A program made the position numbers and the translations under genes. The notes beneath the pieces were generated by a model. It was not told the origin of the DNA. It did no database searches and saw only the letters and a program-made list of their open reading frames with translations. Shown here piece by piece: positions 51,952-64,000 of a DNA stretch of 64,000 nt (position 1 is the stretch's first letter; every line of letters starts with the position of its first letter). Source of the DNA: Cotesia glomerata (lineage: Eukaryota > Arthropoda > Insecta > Hymenoptera > Braconidae); NCBI RefSeq assembly GCF_020080835.1, contig NC_058158.1, positions 32,258,305 through 32,322,304 of the forward strand. Reading direction: 5' to 3'.

Positions 51952-54900
51952 TGACCGTATGTTAGTAATTATTGTAATGGTATTGATAATTTTGAGTATA
52001 AGTGTCAGTATGAGAATAAACCGAGTAAACAATCGCCAAATTGTTGTAAAGTACTGTCGGTAAACAGTGTGACTATTTGTGGTGCTTGTCAGAAAGAATT
52101 GCAATATCTTTCATTGATTAAAAATGTTGTTGGTCTTGTTAAATTTTTTGGCAATTATATTGTCACTAGAAAAAATTACTATAAATTTCATCTAGAAATT
52201 GTTTAGTTTTAATGTTTTATATTTAGTATAAAAATACTGCGTGAGTGAGGAGTAATTAATTATTAATTTGATAAAATTTTCTATTACAATATTGTTATAT
52301 TTATAACCGCGAAAGATTCACTATAATTTTGATATTTTTTATTTCAATTTGAATTTTTAAAATAAATTCTTTATATGTATTTTTTAACTTTCGTCAGGTC
52401 AAATAGAAAATTTTGTATAAAAATTGAATTGTTGAATCTAATAAATTTATGTGCAGTAATGTTTTAATAGATTAAAATATTATTTGTAAAATAATTTTAG
52501 TGACAAGTCTTGACAATTTTTATTGTACATTTGTCCTTAATTTTGAGTATACATATAAAAATAATTATGGAAATAGATTATAAAAGTGGTTAGTTAATTA
52601 AAAACTAATAATAATTAGTCAAATATTGAAGAAAAGAGTGGAATGGTTGATGTATAATTTGTAAATATAATTAATCAGTCATCATGTATTGAACGGCTAT
52701 AAGACAGAACATTTATATCTAATCTTTAAACTTTTTATAAATAATATAGTAGTTTAAGTAAGACGTGTTGAAGTAAGTGGCAATGATACATTTATATATT
52801 AACTATAAATGAGTTAAAAAAAATTAGTATTTAATGAGAAATGTACATTGAGGAGTTCCACCGTTTATTGGATCTTAATAAATGTTACTGCCAAATTATA
52901 TCAGTTATTCAATCAATGACAAATATATAAAATTTTTAATTTACTTAAATGTACTATACTATAGTATTAGATATGATAAATTAGAAAAAATTTGCTTTGA
53001 TGTACATTCAAAGATGACAGCTATAATTTTTATTTACAAACATTGATAATATTTTTTATTAAATCCAAGTTTTCGCAAGTAATTGTGTTAAACATTTTTA
53101 AAAAATTTTTTATTCTTTCTTTTTTAAGTTCAATTGAATTGACTATGGATAATACAGTACTAAGATTTTGAAATGCTTTTTATACAATTAAAACTAATGT
53201 TATTCATTAAAATTTTAATTGTTTTAAAAAAATAAAAAAATAGTATCTTGAAACTCTACGTGAAAAGTTAGCACTTGTTTAATAATTAAAAAAAAAAAGT
53301 AATATTTGAAATATAATTTCATTGAATTAATCATGAACATTCCATACTTTCAACTAAAATATTAAATATCGCTGAAATATTTAAATTTCAATAAAGTAAT
53401 ATAAATTTTAAAAGAACAACTTATTAATAATAAAATTTGTATATTTCTTGTGTAAATTTTAATAAATATATGTTGTTCACTATATTATGTATATAAATAA
53501 TTGGATAGATAGAGTTTTAATAATTATATTTATTGAATTATTTCAATTTATGAATTAAAATCTATATTTTACAATTATTTAAAATAACAATAATAAATAA
53601 TTAAATACATTCAACCTGTTTTATTTTCACGATATGTGTACACATAAATTACATAAATATTTTTTTTATATTGCGTTAAGAGATTAAAAAGTTTACACAT
53701 TGATTTTTATAATTTCAAGAGAATTTATTGACAAACTTAATTTCATTTATTTATTTAGATAAAAAAATACAAAATAAAAAACTCTATAATCTACTGTCGA
53801 TGGTTAACAATTAATTGTTATTTATATTAAATTAACATTTATATTTTTTTTTAATTGTAATTATAATTCTAATAATAATAATTGTAAAATTCATTAATAA
53901 ACATCATTTATTTACTATGGATAAAATATTACAAGTAAGCAAATAAACCTGCTGGCGTAATACAAAACATATATTATTACAATCTTTTAAAATCTAATTT
54001 ATATCGATCCACATATACAATATACGTATTTAAATTATTTATAACTAATTAACTAATGTTGAATTGTCTAACAGAAAAATTTTTTATAAAAATTTATGAG
54101 TTTATGTATTACCATTGAAATATATGTATCAACATTAATATAATTATAATAATATATATAGAATATAATTAAGTATTAATGACATGCTAAGATCTAAAAT
54201 AAAAAATCTTTTTTTAATAATCATTGATCATACTTTATTATAATATATAAGTTTATTATTTATTATAATTATAATCTTTCATTTTGGCAGTTTTGTTTAA
54301 ATTATACAACACAAATTTATTATTTATACAGTAACTGTACGGTTATGTCTATATATTTTATAAATAAAATTTACCAATTAACGCTAACAGTTATTGTAAA
54401 TAAAGCTATTATTATTAATATTTATTATTACTTTTTTTAAGTCAATATTAATATAAATATAACGAGAATCGAGTATTGGGATTTATATATTTATTTATCA
54501 TATATATTAATTTATATAATTTACAATTCTATCTATAGCAACAATATATATGAATTTATTTACAGTTAAACTTCTTATATAATTTTTCTTATCAGCGTTT
54601 TCACATATATAAATAGTTTATAATAGATGGATGTAATTATATAGTTTTTGCAAAGCTTTCGTTTGATAAATGTTGATAACAATTTTTTATCTTATTTGCG
54701 TCGACATCGGTAAAGTTATAGTTTTTGCTCTCTAAGCTAGATTAATATTCACAAATTAATTTATCTATATCTACATAGTCATCGCTTTGTAGTAAGATTA
54801 ATTTCTTTTGCTTGCGTTTCAAATTTTTTCAGTTGCTTAACTTTAGAGAAAAATTTTGTTAAATTATTCTGTTATTAATAAAAAATTGAAGTATAAAAAA

Positions 54901-57900
54901 AATTTTTTTTAATTTATAAATTTTCCGGTCTCATAAAAGTTCATTACAACGATATTAATTAAAAAAAAATATTAATTACAATGCATTACAAATTTATCAC
55001 ATTTTTTAATTTTCTCCAATAAAACATTTTAATCATACTCGATTGATCATTAAATAATACAAAATTTATCTGTGAATTTTTATTTTATATTTATTAATTA
55101 ATAAAATTTATGCATTTGTAAATCGTGAAATTTTTTTTGTGATAATTTATGATTGAGAATAATTTGTTAACGGAAAAGATATAATTGAAAGATAAAAAAA
55201 GTGATAATACCATGAAAATTGTACATATATTTTCCAACAAAAAAACACGATTAAAACGATGGGGAATTAATACTGTTTAATGAGATTAAATTCTCCGAAT
55301 GCTTCTGTTTATGAGTATAACAAAATAATTCATTGAAAATTGTTTTCTATAACATCGATCTCATAAACATTTTATAGAGACGTCGATTCAGTTTAATACA
55401 TCACAACCCGCGCGAACGAAGAGCCGTTTATATTGTCATTGGACTGAAAAATAAATCGCTTGATTGAATATTTAAACCAAATGTTTGAGTTAAAATATCG
55501 GTAAAATTTAATGTAAAAAAGTCGATGGTTTCCACAAATGCGCCACTACAAAACTAAAAAGTAGTAACATAATTGTAATGGATAAATTTATCCCGTATTT
55601 TAAATGAAGGTCATAAAAGACTGAGCAAGCATTTAAAATTCCAGTTGCGGGTACACTCTACCGGATTTATTTTTTTAAGTATATATTAAAAGATTCCTAA
55701 CAGCGAACATAAAAGGAAATTGTTATCGTAAAATGACTTGTATATACTTATACTCTACTAATATAAGAAGCTTAACTGTAACTTTAACAGCCTTTTAAAT
55801 ATCAATATTTTATTAAATAATTTAATTTATCATTATCATTTGTCATACAAATTCTGTGTATGATAATAAATATTTTTATTTTTTACTTAATAACGTCAAT
55901 TTAAATTTTAATAACTAGAAAAAAATAACATTTAGATATTGCAATTAAGCCGAAAAATGATAAAATATATTTTTTAAAAAATTATTCGTTAAAATATTAA
56001 TACAAAAGTGAAATTAATATACTTTTTAGCGCTATCTCTTGCATGGTCATGACACAAAAGAAAAATGAAAAATGAGTAAAATGCGAATTCAGATATTAAA
56101 GGGATCATATTCTATTTCCTTTTAAAATATCGGCGCTGACATTTTTTTTATCTTTTAAATTATTAAAAATGAAATCTCTGTCAGAGAGAATTTTCCTTGA
56201 AAATCTTTAAAAGAGTGCTAATATTAATTTCATTAATAAAACAATTATCATAGAACGAGATTTTTTTATTTAATTACTTGATAATTAAGCCAAAAGGTAA
56301 ATTTTTATTTGTTTTTCTCTGTTACGTATATGGATATTCTTATGTTTAGGACTATAACTACAAAATTCAACTATTATATTATCAAATATTAATTATTATT
56401 TAATATAAAATTTGTAAATACATTCATTATATCTAACTTTAATTATCATTTTTATTTTTACGTTATTGTTTAAACTGCATAATAGTTTTAATACTAATTA
56501 TTATTTGGTTATAATAATATAATTATTTTTTACTTATTAACTCATTCTATTACATTAGTATAACTTTTAATTAATAAAAATTATCTCATTATTAAAATTT
56601 CAGTAATTAGATACTTTTATTAACAACGGTGGAATAATTTAAATAGTGTAATTTGAAAAAATAAAAATTAAATATTTTTTATATAACTAATTCAGATACT
56701 TTTTTTAATTGCAACACTTTTTCTATTAAAAGTCGATGATATATATTAAAAAAATTGATTTTTAAATTTAATTAGAGAGTTTCAATAAATTAAAAACTTT
56801 TAGATAGTACAGCACAAATTTGGCTTTATTGAACTTAAATAGTAATTCGTTACTAAATCAATGATATTCTTTTATTTTTAATCTTATTTTCAGTTTACGG
56901 TCTATATAAATTTAAAGATGATAAAATATAAAAATCAATAAAGTAATAAATTTAATAAAAAATTAAAGAAGAAATTTTAATATCATCAGATTTATAAAAA
57001 TTTCAAATTTATTTTTCTTTAAACCTGACAACAAAAATATTTCCAATCAAACCAATAAAAAATTTAGCCATAAAAGAAATTTATTTTTTTTTTCCGCAAA
57101 AATATACGAACATAAACGTCGGCGTATATGTCATAAATATGTTGTCACATTTATAGTGTCAATATTTATGTCAATGTACCAACAAAAGTTATTGAAGATA
57201 TTCCTTTGCGAACATACATTAAATATTTTTTCCAAATATATCTATATTTATATCCAAAGATATATATTTGCGTGCGTCATCAGTCGCTAAAAGAAACAAA
57301 GAACTCGATACTTTCATTATCGGAAATACATTTGATTCTTTCATGATTTTGACACTCGGAGCTTCAAAAATCAAAGGTGACCTACTTTGCAAAATATTGA
57401 AAAAGTATCATTGATTTAGCATAAATAGTCTGCATATTTTATAAATTCTCAAAACTAAATCCGTCGGCGCCAGTTTCAACATCACTTCATATTAAACAAT
57501 TACACTTGTAGAAGCGTACGTGAGAACCTTTATAACGATGTGTGCTGAAAGTGATGCTTAAATCTTTGAATTGCCACCGATAAATCCTATTTATTGAAGC
57601 ACATCAACTTTTTGCCGCAAAGTTATCTACGGTTTGATACATCGAAATGTTCTTGATGGTTTTCTCTACGACTTTCTTTTGCGGGTTGTCAAGTAGCAGT
57701 AAATCACCCGGCGTATTAAATTTTTTCTTATCTTCATTACAAATTTATAACATTAAATCATTTTCAGTTTTCCTTTCTTATGCTCATTACAAAAATTTTA
57801 AAAAGAAAAATTGCACACCGGTTAAGTTTTTAAAAAATTTATAATTTACGATGTTCACAAAAAATTATTTTTATAGTTGTTTTTTTATTTGAAACTGGGT

Positions 57901-58089
57901 TAAAATTGAATATTAAAACTTTTAGGTAATAATTATTGTAAAATTTAACTATTCAAAAGTTTATAGTATCAATTGTAATTATTATTAAAGTTAAAAATTG
58001 AAATATTAATAATTGTGCATGCAGCTAACTATATAAAGTAGCACAGTCTTTATAAATTTATCACAAATATAATTTATAGTTAATAGTTA
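51952..58089. other. 6.1-kb gene-poor AT-rich region
   Basis: No coding frame, RNA gene or bounded repeat that I can support. The first few hundred bases should be ZnT7-like 3' UTR. The rest is AT-rich with homopolymer runs, and nothing in it shows codon structure or splice-linked exons. Confidence 0.6.
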
Positions 58090-60197
58090 TTACTTAAACT
58101 TACTCTTATTCTTAGAATTTTTCTGGAGTTTGCTTATTTTCAGCCGGCAAATAAATCCACCGGTGTAATTAATATCAATACGCTCCCCGTCTTCTACAGC
58201 AGCAACGAAAGCCTTAACAGCCTTAACATTAATATCCTTAGCACTTATTTCAAGTAAATTGCCCGGATATTTATCCTTGATCCATTTACCTAACGTAGTG
58301 CACTGATTTTCAGTGAGTTTAATACCGTCAAGACAAAGCCAAGTTAGTGCTTGCAAGTTAGCAAGTACTGTTTGTATAAAGACATGTTCTATTTGTATAC
58401 GTTTAACACTGTCAGTAACAACCAATCCGTTAGCTTTAAGAAAACTTAAATTACAAAGCCGTAGGTTTTTCGATATGTGTTTCATTGTTTTTTCACTATT
58501 TTCAAGTGTTATTTGCCAGTAATTTATTCTTAATGTTTGTAAATTTTTTAAATTCATCCCCAAGCACGAAAAAAATTGTTGTAATATTTTATCGTCTATA
58601 TATAATTGCGAACCATTGTTATTACCTATTTCCGACTTATCTAATGACAAATCTAAATCACTTAAGGCTGTGAAACCGGCGATGAACGGTAGCAATAATG
58701 GCCCGCGTAATACTAATCTATCGTTGACTGATACCTGAAAAAAAATTTTTTATTATTTTATTTTGTTATTAAAATTTTTCTATTATTTATTTTTAAAAGT
58801 TATTGAAAAATATATTTTTGTAAGCAAATTTTATTCAAAATATATCTTTGAGAATAAAATAAATCATATGTAGTTGAAGAAATAATTTATTAAAAAAAAA
58901 GTCTGAGGAATAAATCATAGAAATTTTCATGTTTTTTCTTAATATAAGCGATAAATTTTCTCTCGATGTGCCAAAATAATTTTTTTCTTCAATATACACA
59001 TAAATTGTCTGAGAAAAAAAAAAAAGAAAAAATTAACAAGTCACTTATTCATGGAAAAAAGAAAATTCGAAAAATTACAGTATATAATGCAACGTAGCGC
59101 TTCGTGATGAAAACTGGAAAAATTACAGTTTTAGATTGTAGTTATTACAGATTTTATAAGAATTACATTGTAGAATGTAATATTTAAATTAAAAGCTCTG
59201 AATATTAAATTAAAAAATTGAATTTAGAAAAATGTTATTTCAAACTGTAATTTTTCTAGTTTTGATTACGACAAGACTGATTTTACATTTTATACTGTAA
59301 TTTTTCGAGTTTTCTTTTTTCCGTTTTCAAACAGTAAAAACCAATTGATGAAAGTTCATCATCCATCACGAGTGATTATCATTCGAATAAACTCAATCAT
59401 TTTTTTTTCCTCTATAATAAAATAAAAAATACGGTTTTTATTAACCGAGTTGACGTAAATACTATTAAACACTTTGACATGACACATCATTAGATACAAC
59501 GTACAACATCACTCAAGGTAGGTTTCAGGCAACGTTTTATCGGATTTTTTCTCTCCATAAAAAGTAGTATTAAATTAATAGCCATTTTATGAGTAAAAAC
59601 TATGCATGATATGTTCGCTAATTGTAACTTTAAAATAAAAGTTAAAAAATTTTCTATACACCCAGAAAGTAATTTTTTATAATTAGATAAAGAATTTTCG
59701 ATTTTAATTTAAAATAGAAAAATTTTGAGCGATATGTAATATGAGAAATCGATAAAGTGCGAATAGAGGCTTTGACCGATGCTCCTCAGGGTAGAATAAG
59801 CTTAAAGCTCGTTCCCTTTGTATGAGATAGCTATTTGTCAGAGTCTGATGGTCCTCACTCGATACCATGCGATATATCCATCTATCCATCCATATATAGA
59901 TATACACGGACGGATAACGATATAGGTATAGGTTGAGTGTAGATGTAAAGATACAGACACATGTATACTCACTTGAAAGCCGGCCAGACGGAGGAAAACT
60001 ATCGAAGGGCATGTAGGGGGTGGTGCAGCCCTCAACAGTTCCGCTCCTACATCGTCTCTACGACCTAATCTTGAAAGTGGACCTTCGTGAACGGCTAGAT
60101 GCAGACGGGCATTGCACAAATTTAATTCACGTACACTTGTGCACATCAATAGCTCCGCAAATACTGCCAGACTGTCGGATTCCTGTAATTTATTCAT
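58090..60197 (-). CDS. leucine-rich-repeat protein, family not identified
   Basis: Two exons: 60197-59973 and 58734-58090, joined GGCTTTCAA|GTGAGT to TTTTCAG|GTATCA in frame; 289 aa if the ATG at 60197 is the start. Seen: repeated Leu-rich segments of the ribonuclease-inhibitor style (VRELNLCNARL, ALSDLDLSL, NLQTLRIN, LCNLSFL, ALTWLCLDGIKL), and a Lys/Ser-rich basic C-terminus. There is no transmembrane segment or catalytic motif. LRR proteins of this type are usually protein-binding scaffolds or F-box-like adaptors, but nothing here shows which. The 5' end is uncertain: TTACAG|GAATCC at about 60,183 could be a splice acceptor, with further exons upstream beyond what I could find. The intron (58735-59972) contains a small MITE. 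Confidence 0.6.
59053..59332. mobile_element. 280-bp MITE in the LRR gene intron
   Basis: Inverted ends: GGAAAAAAGAAAATTCGAAA at the left and its near inverse complement at 59,313-59,332 on the right; the matching arms extend about 35 bp through AAATTACAGTATA. AATTACAG and its inverse recur inside. Non-coding; target duplication not resolved. Confidence 0.65.
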
Positions 60198-60543
60198 TCA
60201 TTTTATCTATGGGTGTACATGCTTCTCTGATTGTAATTACGTTAATAATCTGTTTGTTTTAGACAACTACAATGTCACTTTATTCATAGTCCATTTTCGA
60301 CACTACTATATGTATAATTAAGAGAATAAGGAAAATTTTGTGTCGGACATTGTCAAATAGATTTCTATGATGATATTTGGTATCATCAGGAAGATATTAA
60401 TCTTAATTTGTAACTTATTACGATTTTATTTATTTTTTTTTGGTAAATTTTTGGAGAAATTTTCAAGTTTGAAAAAAAATTTTATTTAATTATTGATGAT
60501 GAATCCTGTCACAGTAATATTATTTTTTTAAATTTATTTTATA
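60198..60543. other. spacer upstream of the LRR gene
   Basis: AT-rich; no feature recognised. It may contain the LRR gene promoter if 60197 is its true start. Confidence 0.4.
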
Positions 60544-60891
60544 GTACACTGAAAAAAAAATTAACTTGATTCAAAAGAAAAATTCTTGAACCAAGAAAAT
60601 AATTTTGAAGAAGGTAATTGTCTTGAATCAAGTAAAATTTCCTTAAATCAAGAAATATTTATTAGTTTAAGAATTTTTCTACTCAAATCAAGAAGATTAA
60701 ATTTTTCAAAATTATATAAGGTAAAAGCCCCAATAGATGATCACGTACCAGTATATGATCACTCCATGTATTTGTATATCTATATTCATAAATATAGGTA
60801 TACAAATACATGGAGTGATCATATACTGGTACATGATCATCTATTGGGGCTTTTACCTTACTTGATTTAAGAACATTTTTTTTCTGTGTAC
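60544..60891. mobile_element. TIR element rich in CTTGAATCAAG motifs, hosting a nested MITE
   Basis: Left end GTACACTGAAAAAAAAATT and right end AATG-like T-run followed by CTGTGTAC are near inverse complements. The interior contains repeated short palindromes of the CTTGAATCAAG / CTTGAACCAAG type. The hairpin MITE at 60719-60858 is inserted in it. A related segment without the MITE is at about 63,085-63,260. Confidence 0.6.
60719..60858. mobile_element. 140-bp hairpin MITE, copy 2
   Basis: Same length, ends and TA target duplication (60717-60718 and 60859-60860) as the copy at 4567-4706. About nine substitutions separate the two, most of them in the central part of the arms. It inserted into the CTTGAATCAAG-type element, so it is younger than its host. 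Confidence 0.9.
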
Positions 60892-63800
60892 CTGAACTAC
60901 AAATTGTGATTAAAAATATCAAAAAATCCAGAGCCAAAGTCCTTTTATCCATAATTTTATGCATATTGCTATAGTATCATTTACGAAAATAATTATCATT
61001 TAGATAATTTTTTTTTATAAAAATAAATTCCCGATGACGTCACAGAAAAACTAAAAGAAAAATTTGCATTAAAAAAATTACGATAAAACTCTCAATGCTA
61101 AATTGACTTTCTTATTGAATCTTCAGTCGATTCTTTAGTTCAAATATCAAACAAAACAAAGTAGTCTTCAATAAATAAGCATTGGAGATCAAATAAAATG
61201 TATGAATATAAATATACTTAGTGAATGAAATAAAATACGAGGAAGAAAAAAGTATAAAAAAATATATATCTATACTGAAAGCCGATTTAATAGTAAGTCA
61301 AGGAAGTAAAGAGATTAACTTTAATAGAAGACGGATTTGAAATCATTTCCGTTTGACTTATCAGTGCAATCGGTGGTGATTTGGCTTTCTTAAAAATCAA
61401 TATTTTATCGCTTTTTTCATTTACTTTTTTTTATAAAATTGAATACATCTTACGCTCAGTAATTTTTGTAAATATTTAATACCCATCCATCCCTAATGAC
61501 CCATTAGTAATGGCTAATGAGCAAGTCATTTGAAGAGAAGGTAAAAACGCTTGATAGGAAAAAACATCTTGTAAAAAACTAAAAAGTTTTTAATTTTACT
61601 TTTTATTTAACTATTAACATTCGGATAGTTAGGTAATTAATTTAATTAACTTTTTTGATTAAAATCTTTAGAGAAACAATTTTTCTTTTTTTTTTTTTTT
61701 ACATTTATTAATCCGCGTAAACGAACTTATTTTAACAATGATAATGATAATGACATCAATTTGTAACTGAAATTGGGTTTTAATTCATCAAGGCGGATCG
61801 TGGATAATCTAAATTCTGTGGAGACCGTAGACTGTATATTAAACAGTGATTTATGAAGTAATTATAACGTACACGTAAGCTAGGCAATAAAGTGTTTGTA
61901 TGTATTTAAATAAACCAGAGTTTATGGGTCCTCATGTAATAACCGTTGGATTATCTCTAGTAGACTCTAATATATGACAAAACCAAGTGATAACATATAT
62001 TACAGTCTCAATGTATTCATTAGTCATTCACCAACATGAACTAAATGCTTTTTTCTCATACTATACCATAAATATAAATACTTTAATGTATTATACGCAG
62101 CCCTTTATTCTTTAGACCAATGTTAATCTAAATTTCACCTTTGTCTTTCACCTACCAATTTATTTTCACGTCAATTTACTGTATAGTACCTACGCTGGCC
62201 TTTAATTATAATTTATAATTTCATTGAAAGTAAATTATATTAAAATCGCTTGAATACTTTTATAAAAAGATACTTTTTTTTTTTAAATAAATAAAACAAT
62301 AAAGGAGAACGGTGATTATGGTAATAAGAATAATAGTAAATACTTATGAACTTTTTGTTTTATTTTTCTCAGTTTTTAATTCTTTCTCTCTATTCGGGCT
62401 TTCTTTACACATGTAACACTTACACGAGACACACGTATGATAATTCTATAGATAAATCCAATTAACCTAGATATTCTTTGACAAAAAATTTAAGAAAGGA
62501 ATAAAAAAAAAAAATTCTATTTAAATAAATATAAATTATATTTAAAAAATTTCAAGGCAAATTAAAATTTGTGCTTTGTTTTCAATTAAAATAAATACAA
62601 AGGAATTTTTAAGAAAATTGAATTAACGATTTTTAAATTTATTCATTTGAGTAACTATTCAATCATTAAAAATACGAATAAACCGATATAAATAACATTC
62701 CGTGGCAATCAATATGTACTGATTGATAAGTTAATTAATCAGTCAAACTAAATTGAAATTTTTTAAACAAAATTCAATCTAATTACTACTGCGAAGGATG
62801 AAATTAAATTGGAACGTACTAATTATTTCATACAACAAATGAATTAATTTCGATGGTTTCCTTTGAACATTTTCAATACAAAATGTAATTCATTTAAATT
62901 TAAATTAGGTATATTACATCTAATTTAATTAATTTTAATAGAAGATACTTGAAATTGAAGTAGTCAATTGACATTAATACTATAGTATGTATACATTAAA
63001 TATTAAATGATTGGAATTCTTTGCCAAAATAAATTTAATTAATTTCAATAGACGTGATGTAACTAAAGTTGCAATTTTCTACACTTATAAGAAAGTTAAT
63101 TTGATTCAGGAAAAAAAATCCTGAACCAATAAAATCATTTTGAAGAATTTTGTTTTTAAAAATTTCTTTGTCTTGAGTTATGCAGAAAATTTCTTGAATC
63201 AAGTGAAATTTACTTAACTTAAATCAAGAAAAAATTTAAAGAATAACTATTAGATTATTATCAAGTTTCTTGTTTAAATAAATTTTACGTAAATTTGACC
63301 GTGTACTTGGCGTGGAATTCTATTGAGTTGTTGAATTTCAGAACACATTTATTTTTGATTGTGCATTATTATGATTAAATGTAATTGTTTACTACCATAA
63401 ATTTAATTTGCAAAAATAAGTAATTGAAATTTTCATGCACTGATTCACTGATAAAAGTTAAATTCAATAGGTTTTGTGCAATAAATTGTAAATGTTTAGC
63501 TGAAAGGAGTGAACATTGTGTACAATAGTGACTTGTAATTACAGAGTTGAGTCTTGGCGTATAAATAAGTATGTATAGACGTTAGATGAATGTATGTACA
63601 ATATATTATATGTATAGGCAATTGGTTGTACATAAGAAGAGACTCAAGAGATATTCAAAGACTAACAATACAAACACAATGCACTGGTTCGTTTTCAGAA
63701 AGATTCACAAGGGACCGAACCTGAAACTAGTGTAAGCTCCAGAGATGGTACTTGGTAATTGGAGACTTTGCTTCCGTAGCACGTTTCGATATTCACGTTC

Positions 63801-64000
63801 GGTGAAGGTGTACGTAAAGGGTTGTACCAAGACCAGGGTATGAGAAAGTTTAGCAGTTTTCGAATAATAGGATGCTATGAAATGTCACTGAGAAATATAT
63901 ATATACATATATATCTATATATTATACACTTGCCTGGTGCAAATGCGCTCTAACTTTGCTCGTTCATTGTTATAGAGATGGGTTGTTGGGGATTCGTGGC
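60892..64000. other. 3.1-kb region without a supported gene
   Basis: AT-rich with poly-A/T runs and TA tracts near 63,890-63,930. A degraded CTTGAATCAAG-type repeat lies at about 63,085-63,310. The segment 63,650-63,850 is less AT-rich and has an unstarted open frame on the minus strand, but it has no family resemblance, so I do not call it a gene. Confidence 0.5.
63085..63310. repeat. CTTGAATCAAG-type dispersed repeat
   Basis: Aligns by eye with the interior of 60,544-60,891 (TTGATTCA, CCTGAACCAA, ATTTTGAAGAA, TTGAATCAAGTGAAATTT and so on in the same order), but the ends are not clear. Diverged family member. Confidence 0.55.

Noticed and set aside
60586..60964. Two opposing open frames encoding similar short peptides
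   Set aside because: They are the two strands of the palindromic MITE; the similarity comes from the hairpin, not from genes.
63650..63850. GC-richer segment with a minus-strand open frame of about 55 codons
   Set aside because: No start codon, no recognisable domain, and no convincing splice partners within the window.
1..64000. CRISPR arrays, bacterial operons, integrated virus or LTR retrotransposon
   Set aside because: No spaced direct repeats, Shine-Dalgarno-led gene strings, reverse transcriptase or capsid-like reading frames were seen.

Overview
The window is very AT-rich, with long stretches of homopolymers and TA/AAT simple repeats. It has compact multi-exon genes with GT-AG introns, SINEs, MITEs and terminal-inverted-repeat (TIR) elements. 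The protein content (SLC22-like transporters, a kindlin, a testis-type kinase, RpS25, a ZnT zinc transporter) indicates an animal nuclear genome, most likely an insect. A hymenopteran is my guess from base composition and repeat style, at low confidence. I see no bacterial, plasmid, phage, viral or CRISPR features.

Layout. (1) 87-10791, minus strand: a head-to-tail cluster of four SLC22/organic-cation-transporter-like genes. Exon architecture is nearly identical (coding exons 162/240/259/169/275-296/455-461 nt). Genes 1 and 2 form one similar pair and genes 3 and 4 another, so duplication was probably stepwise. Gene 2 carries a 140-bp hairpin MITE inside coding exon 2. Gene 4 precisely lacks intron 1. 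(2) 12430-44272, plus strand: one kindlin (fermitin) gene, eight coding exons, 713 aa, with a 26.3-kb first intron that hosts SINEs, a TTAA-flanked MITE and other TIR elements. (3) 45445-47547, minus: a testis-specific serine/threonine kinase (TSSK-like), four exons, 358 aa, whose last intron holds a 765-bp TIR element that itself hosts a SINE. (4) 48070-49249, minus: ribosomal protein S25, three coding exons, the first being only the ATG. (5) 50806-51951, plus: an intronless coding region for a ZnT7-like zinc transporter, divergent from RpS25. (6) 51952-58089: about 6 kb with no gene that I can support. (7) 58090-60197, minus: a leucine-rich-repeat protein of unknown identity in at least two exons. 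(8) 60198-64000: repeats only.

The genes do not form one pathway. The transporter cluster is a family expansion for moving organic solutes, the kindlin activates integrins, and RpS25, ZnT7-like and TSSK-like are unrelated neighbours. The most interesting observation is the MITE family with TA target duplication and AGGTAAAAG...CTTTTACCT ends. In the exon of transporter gene 2 it creates both a good donor (GTAAGG) and an acceptor (TTTTACCTTAG). It therefore looks like an intron-generating (introner-like) insertion, although the simple splice products are out of frame. A second 94%-similar, 140-bp copy lies at 60719-60858, nested in another TIR-like repeat.
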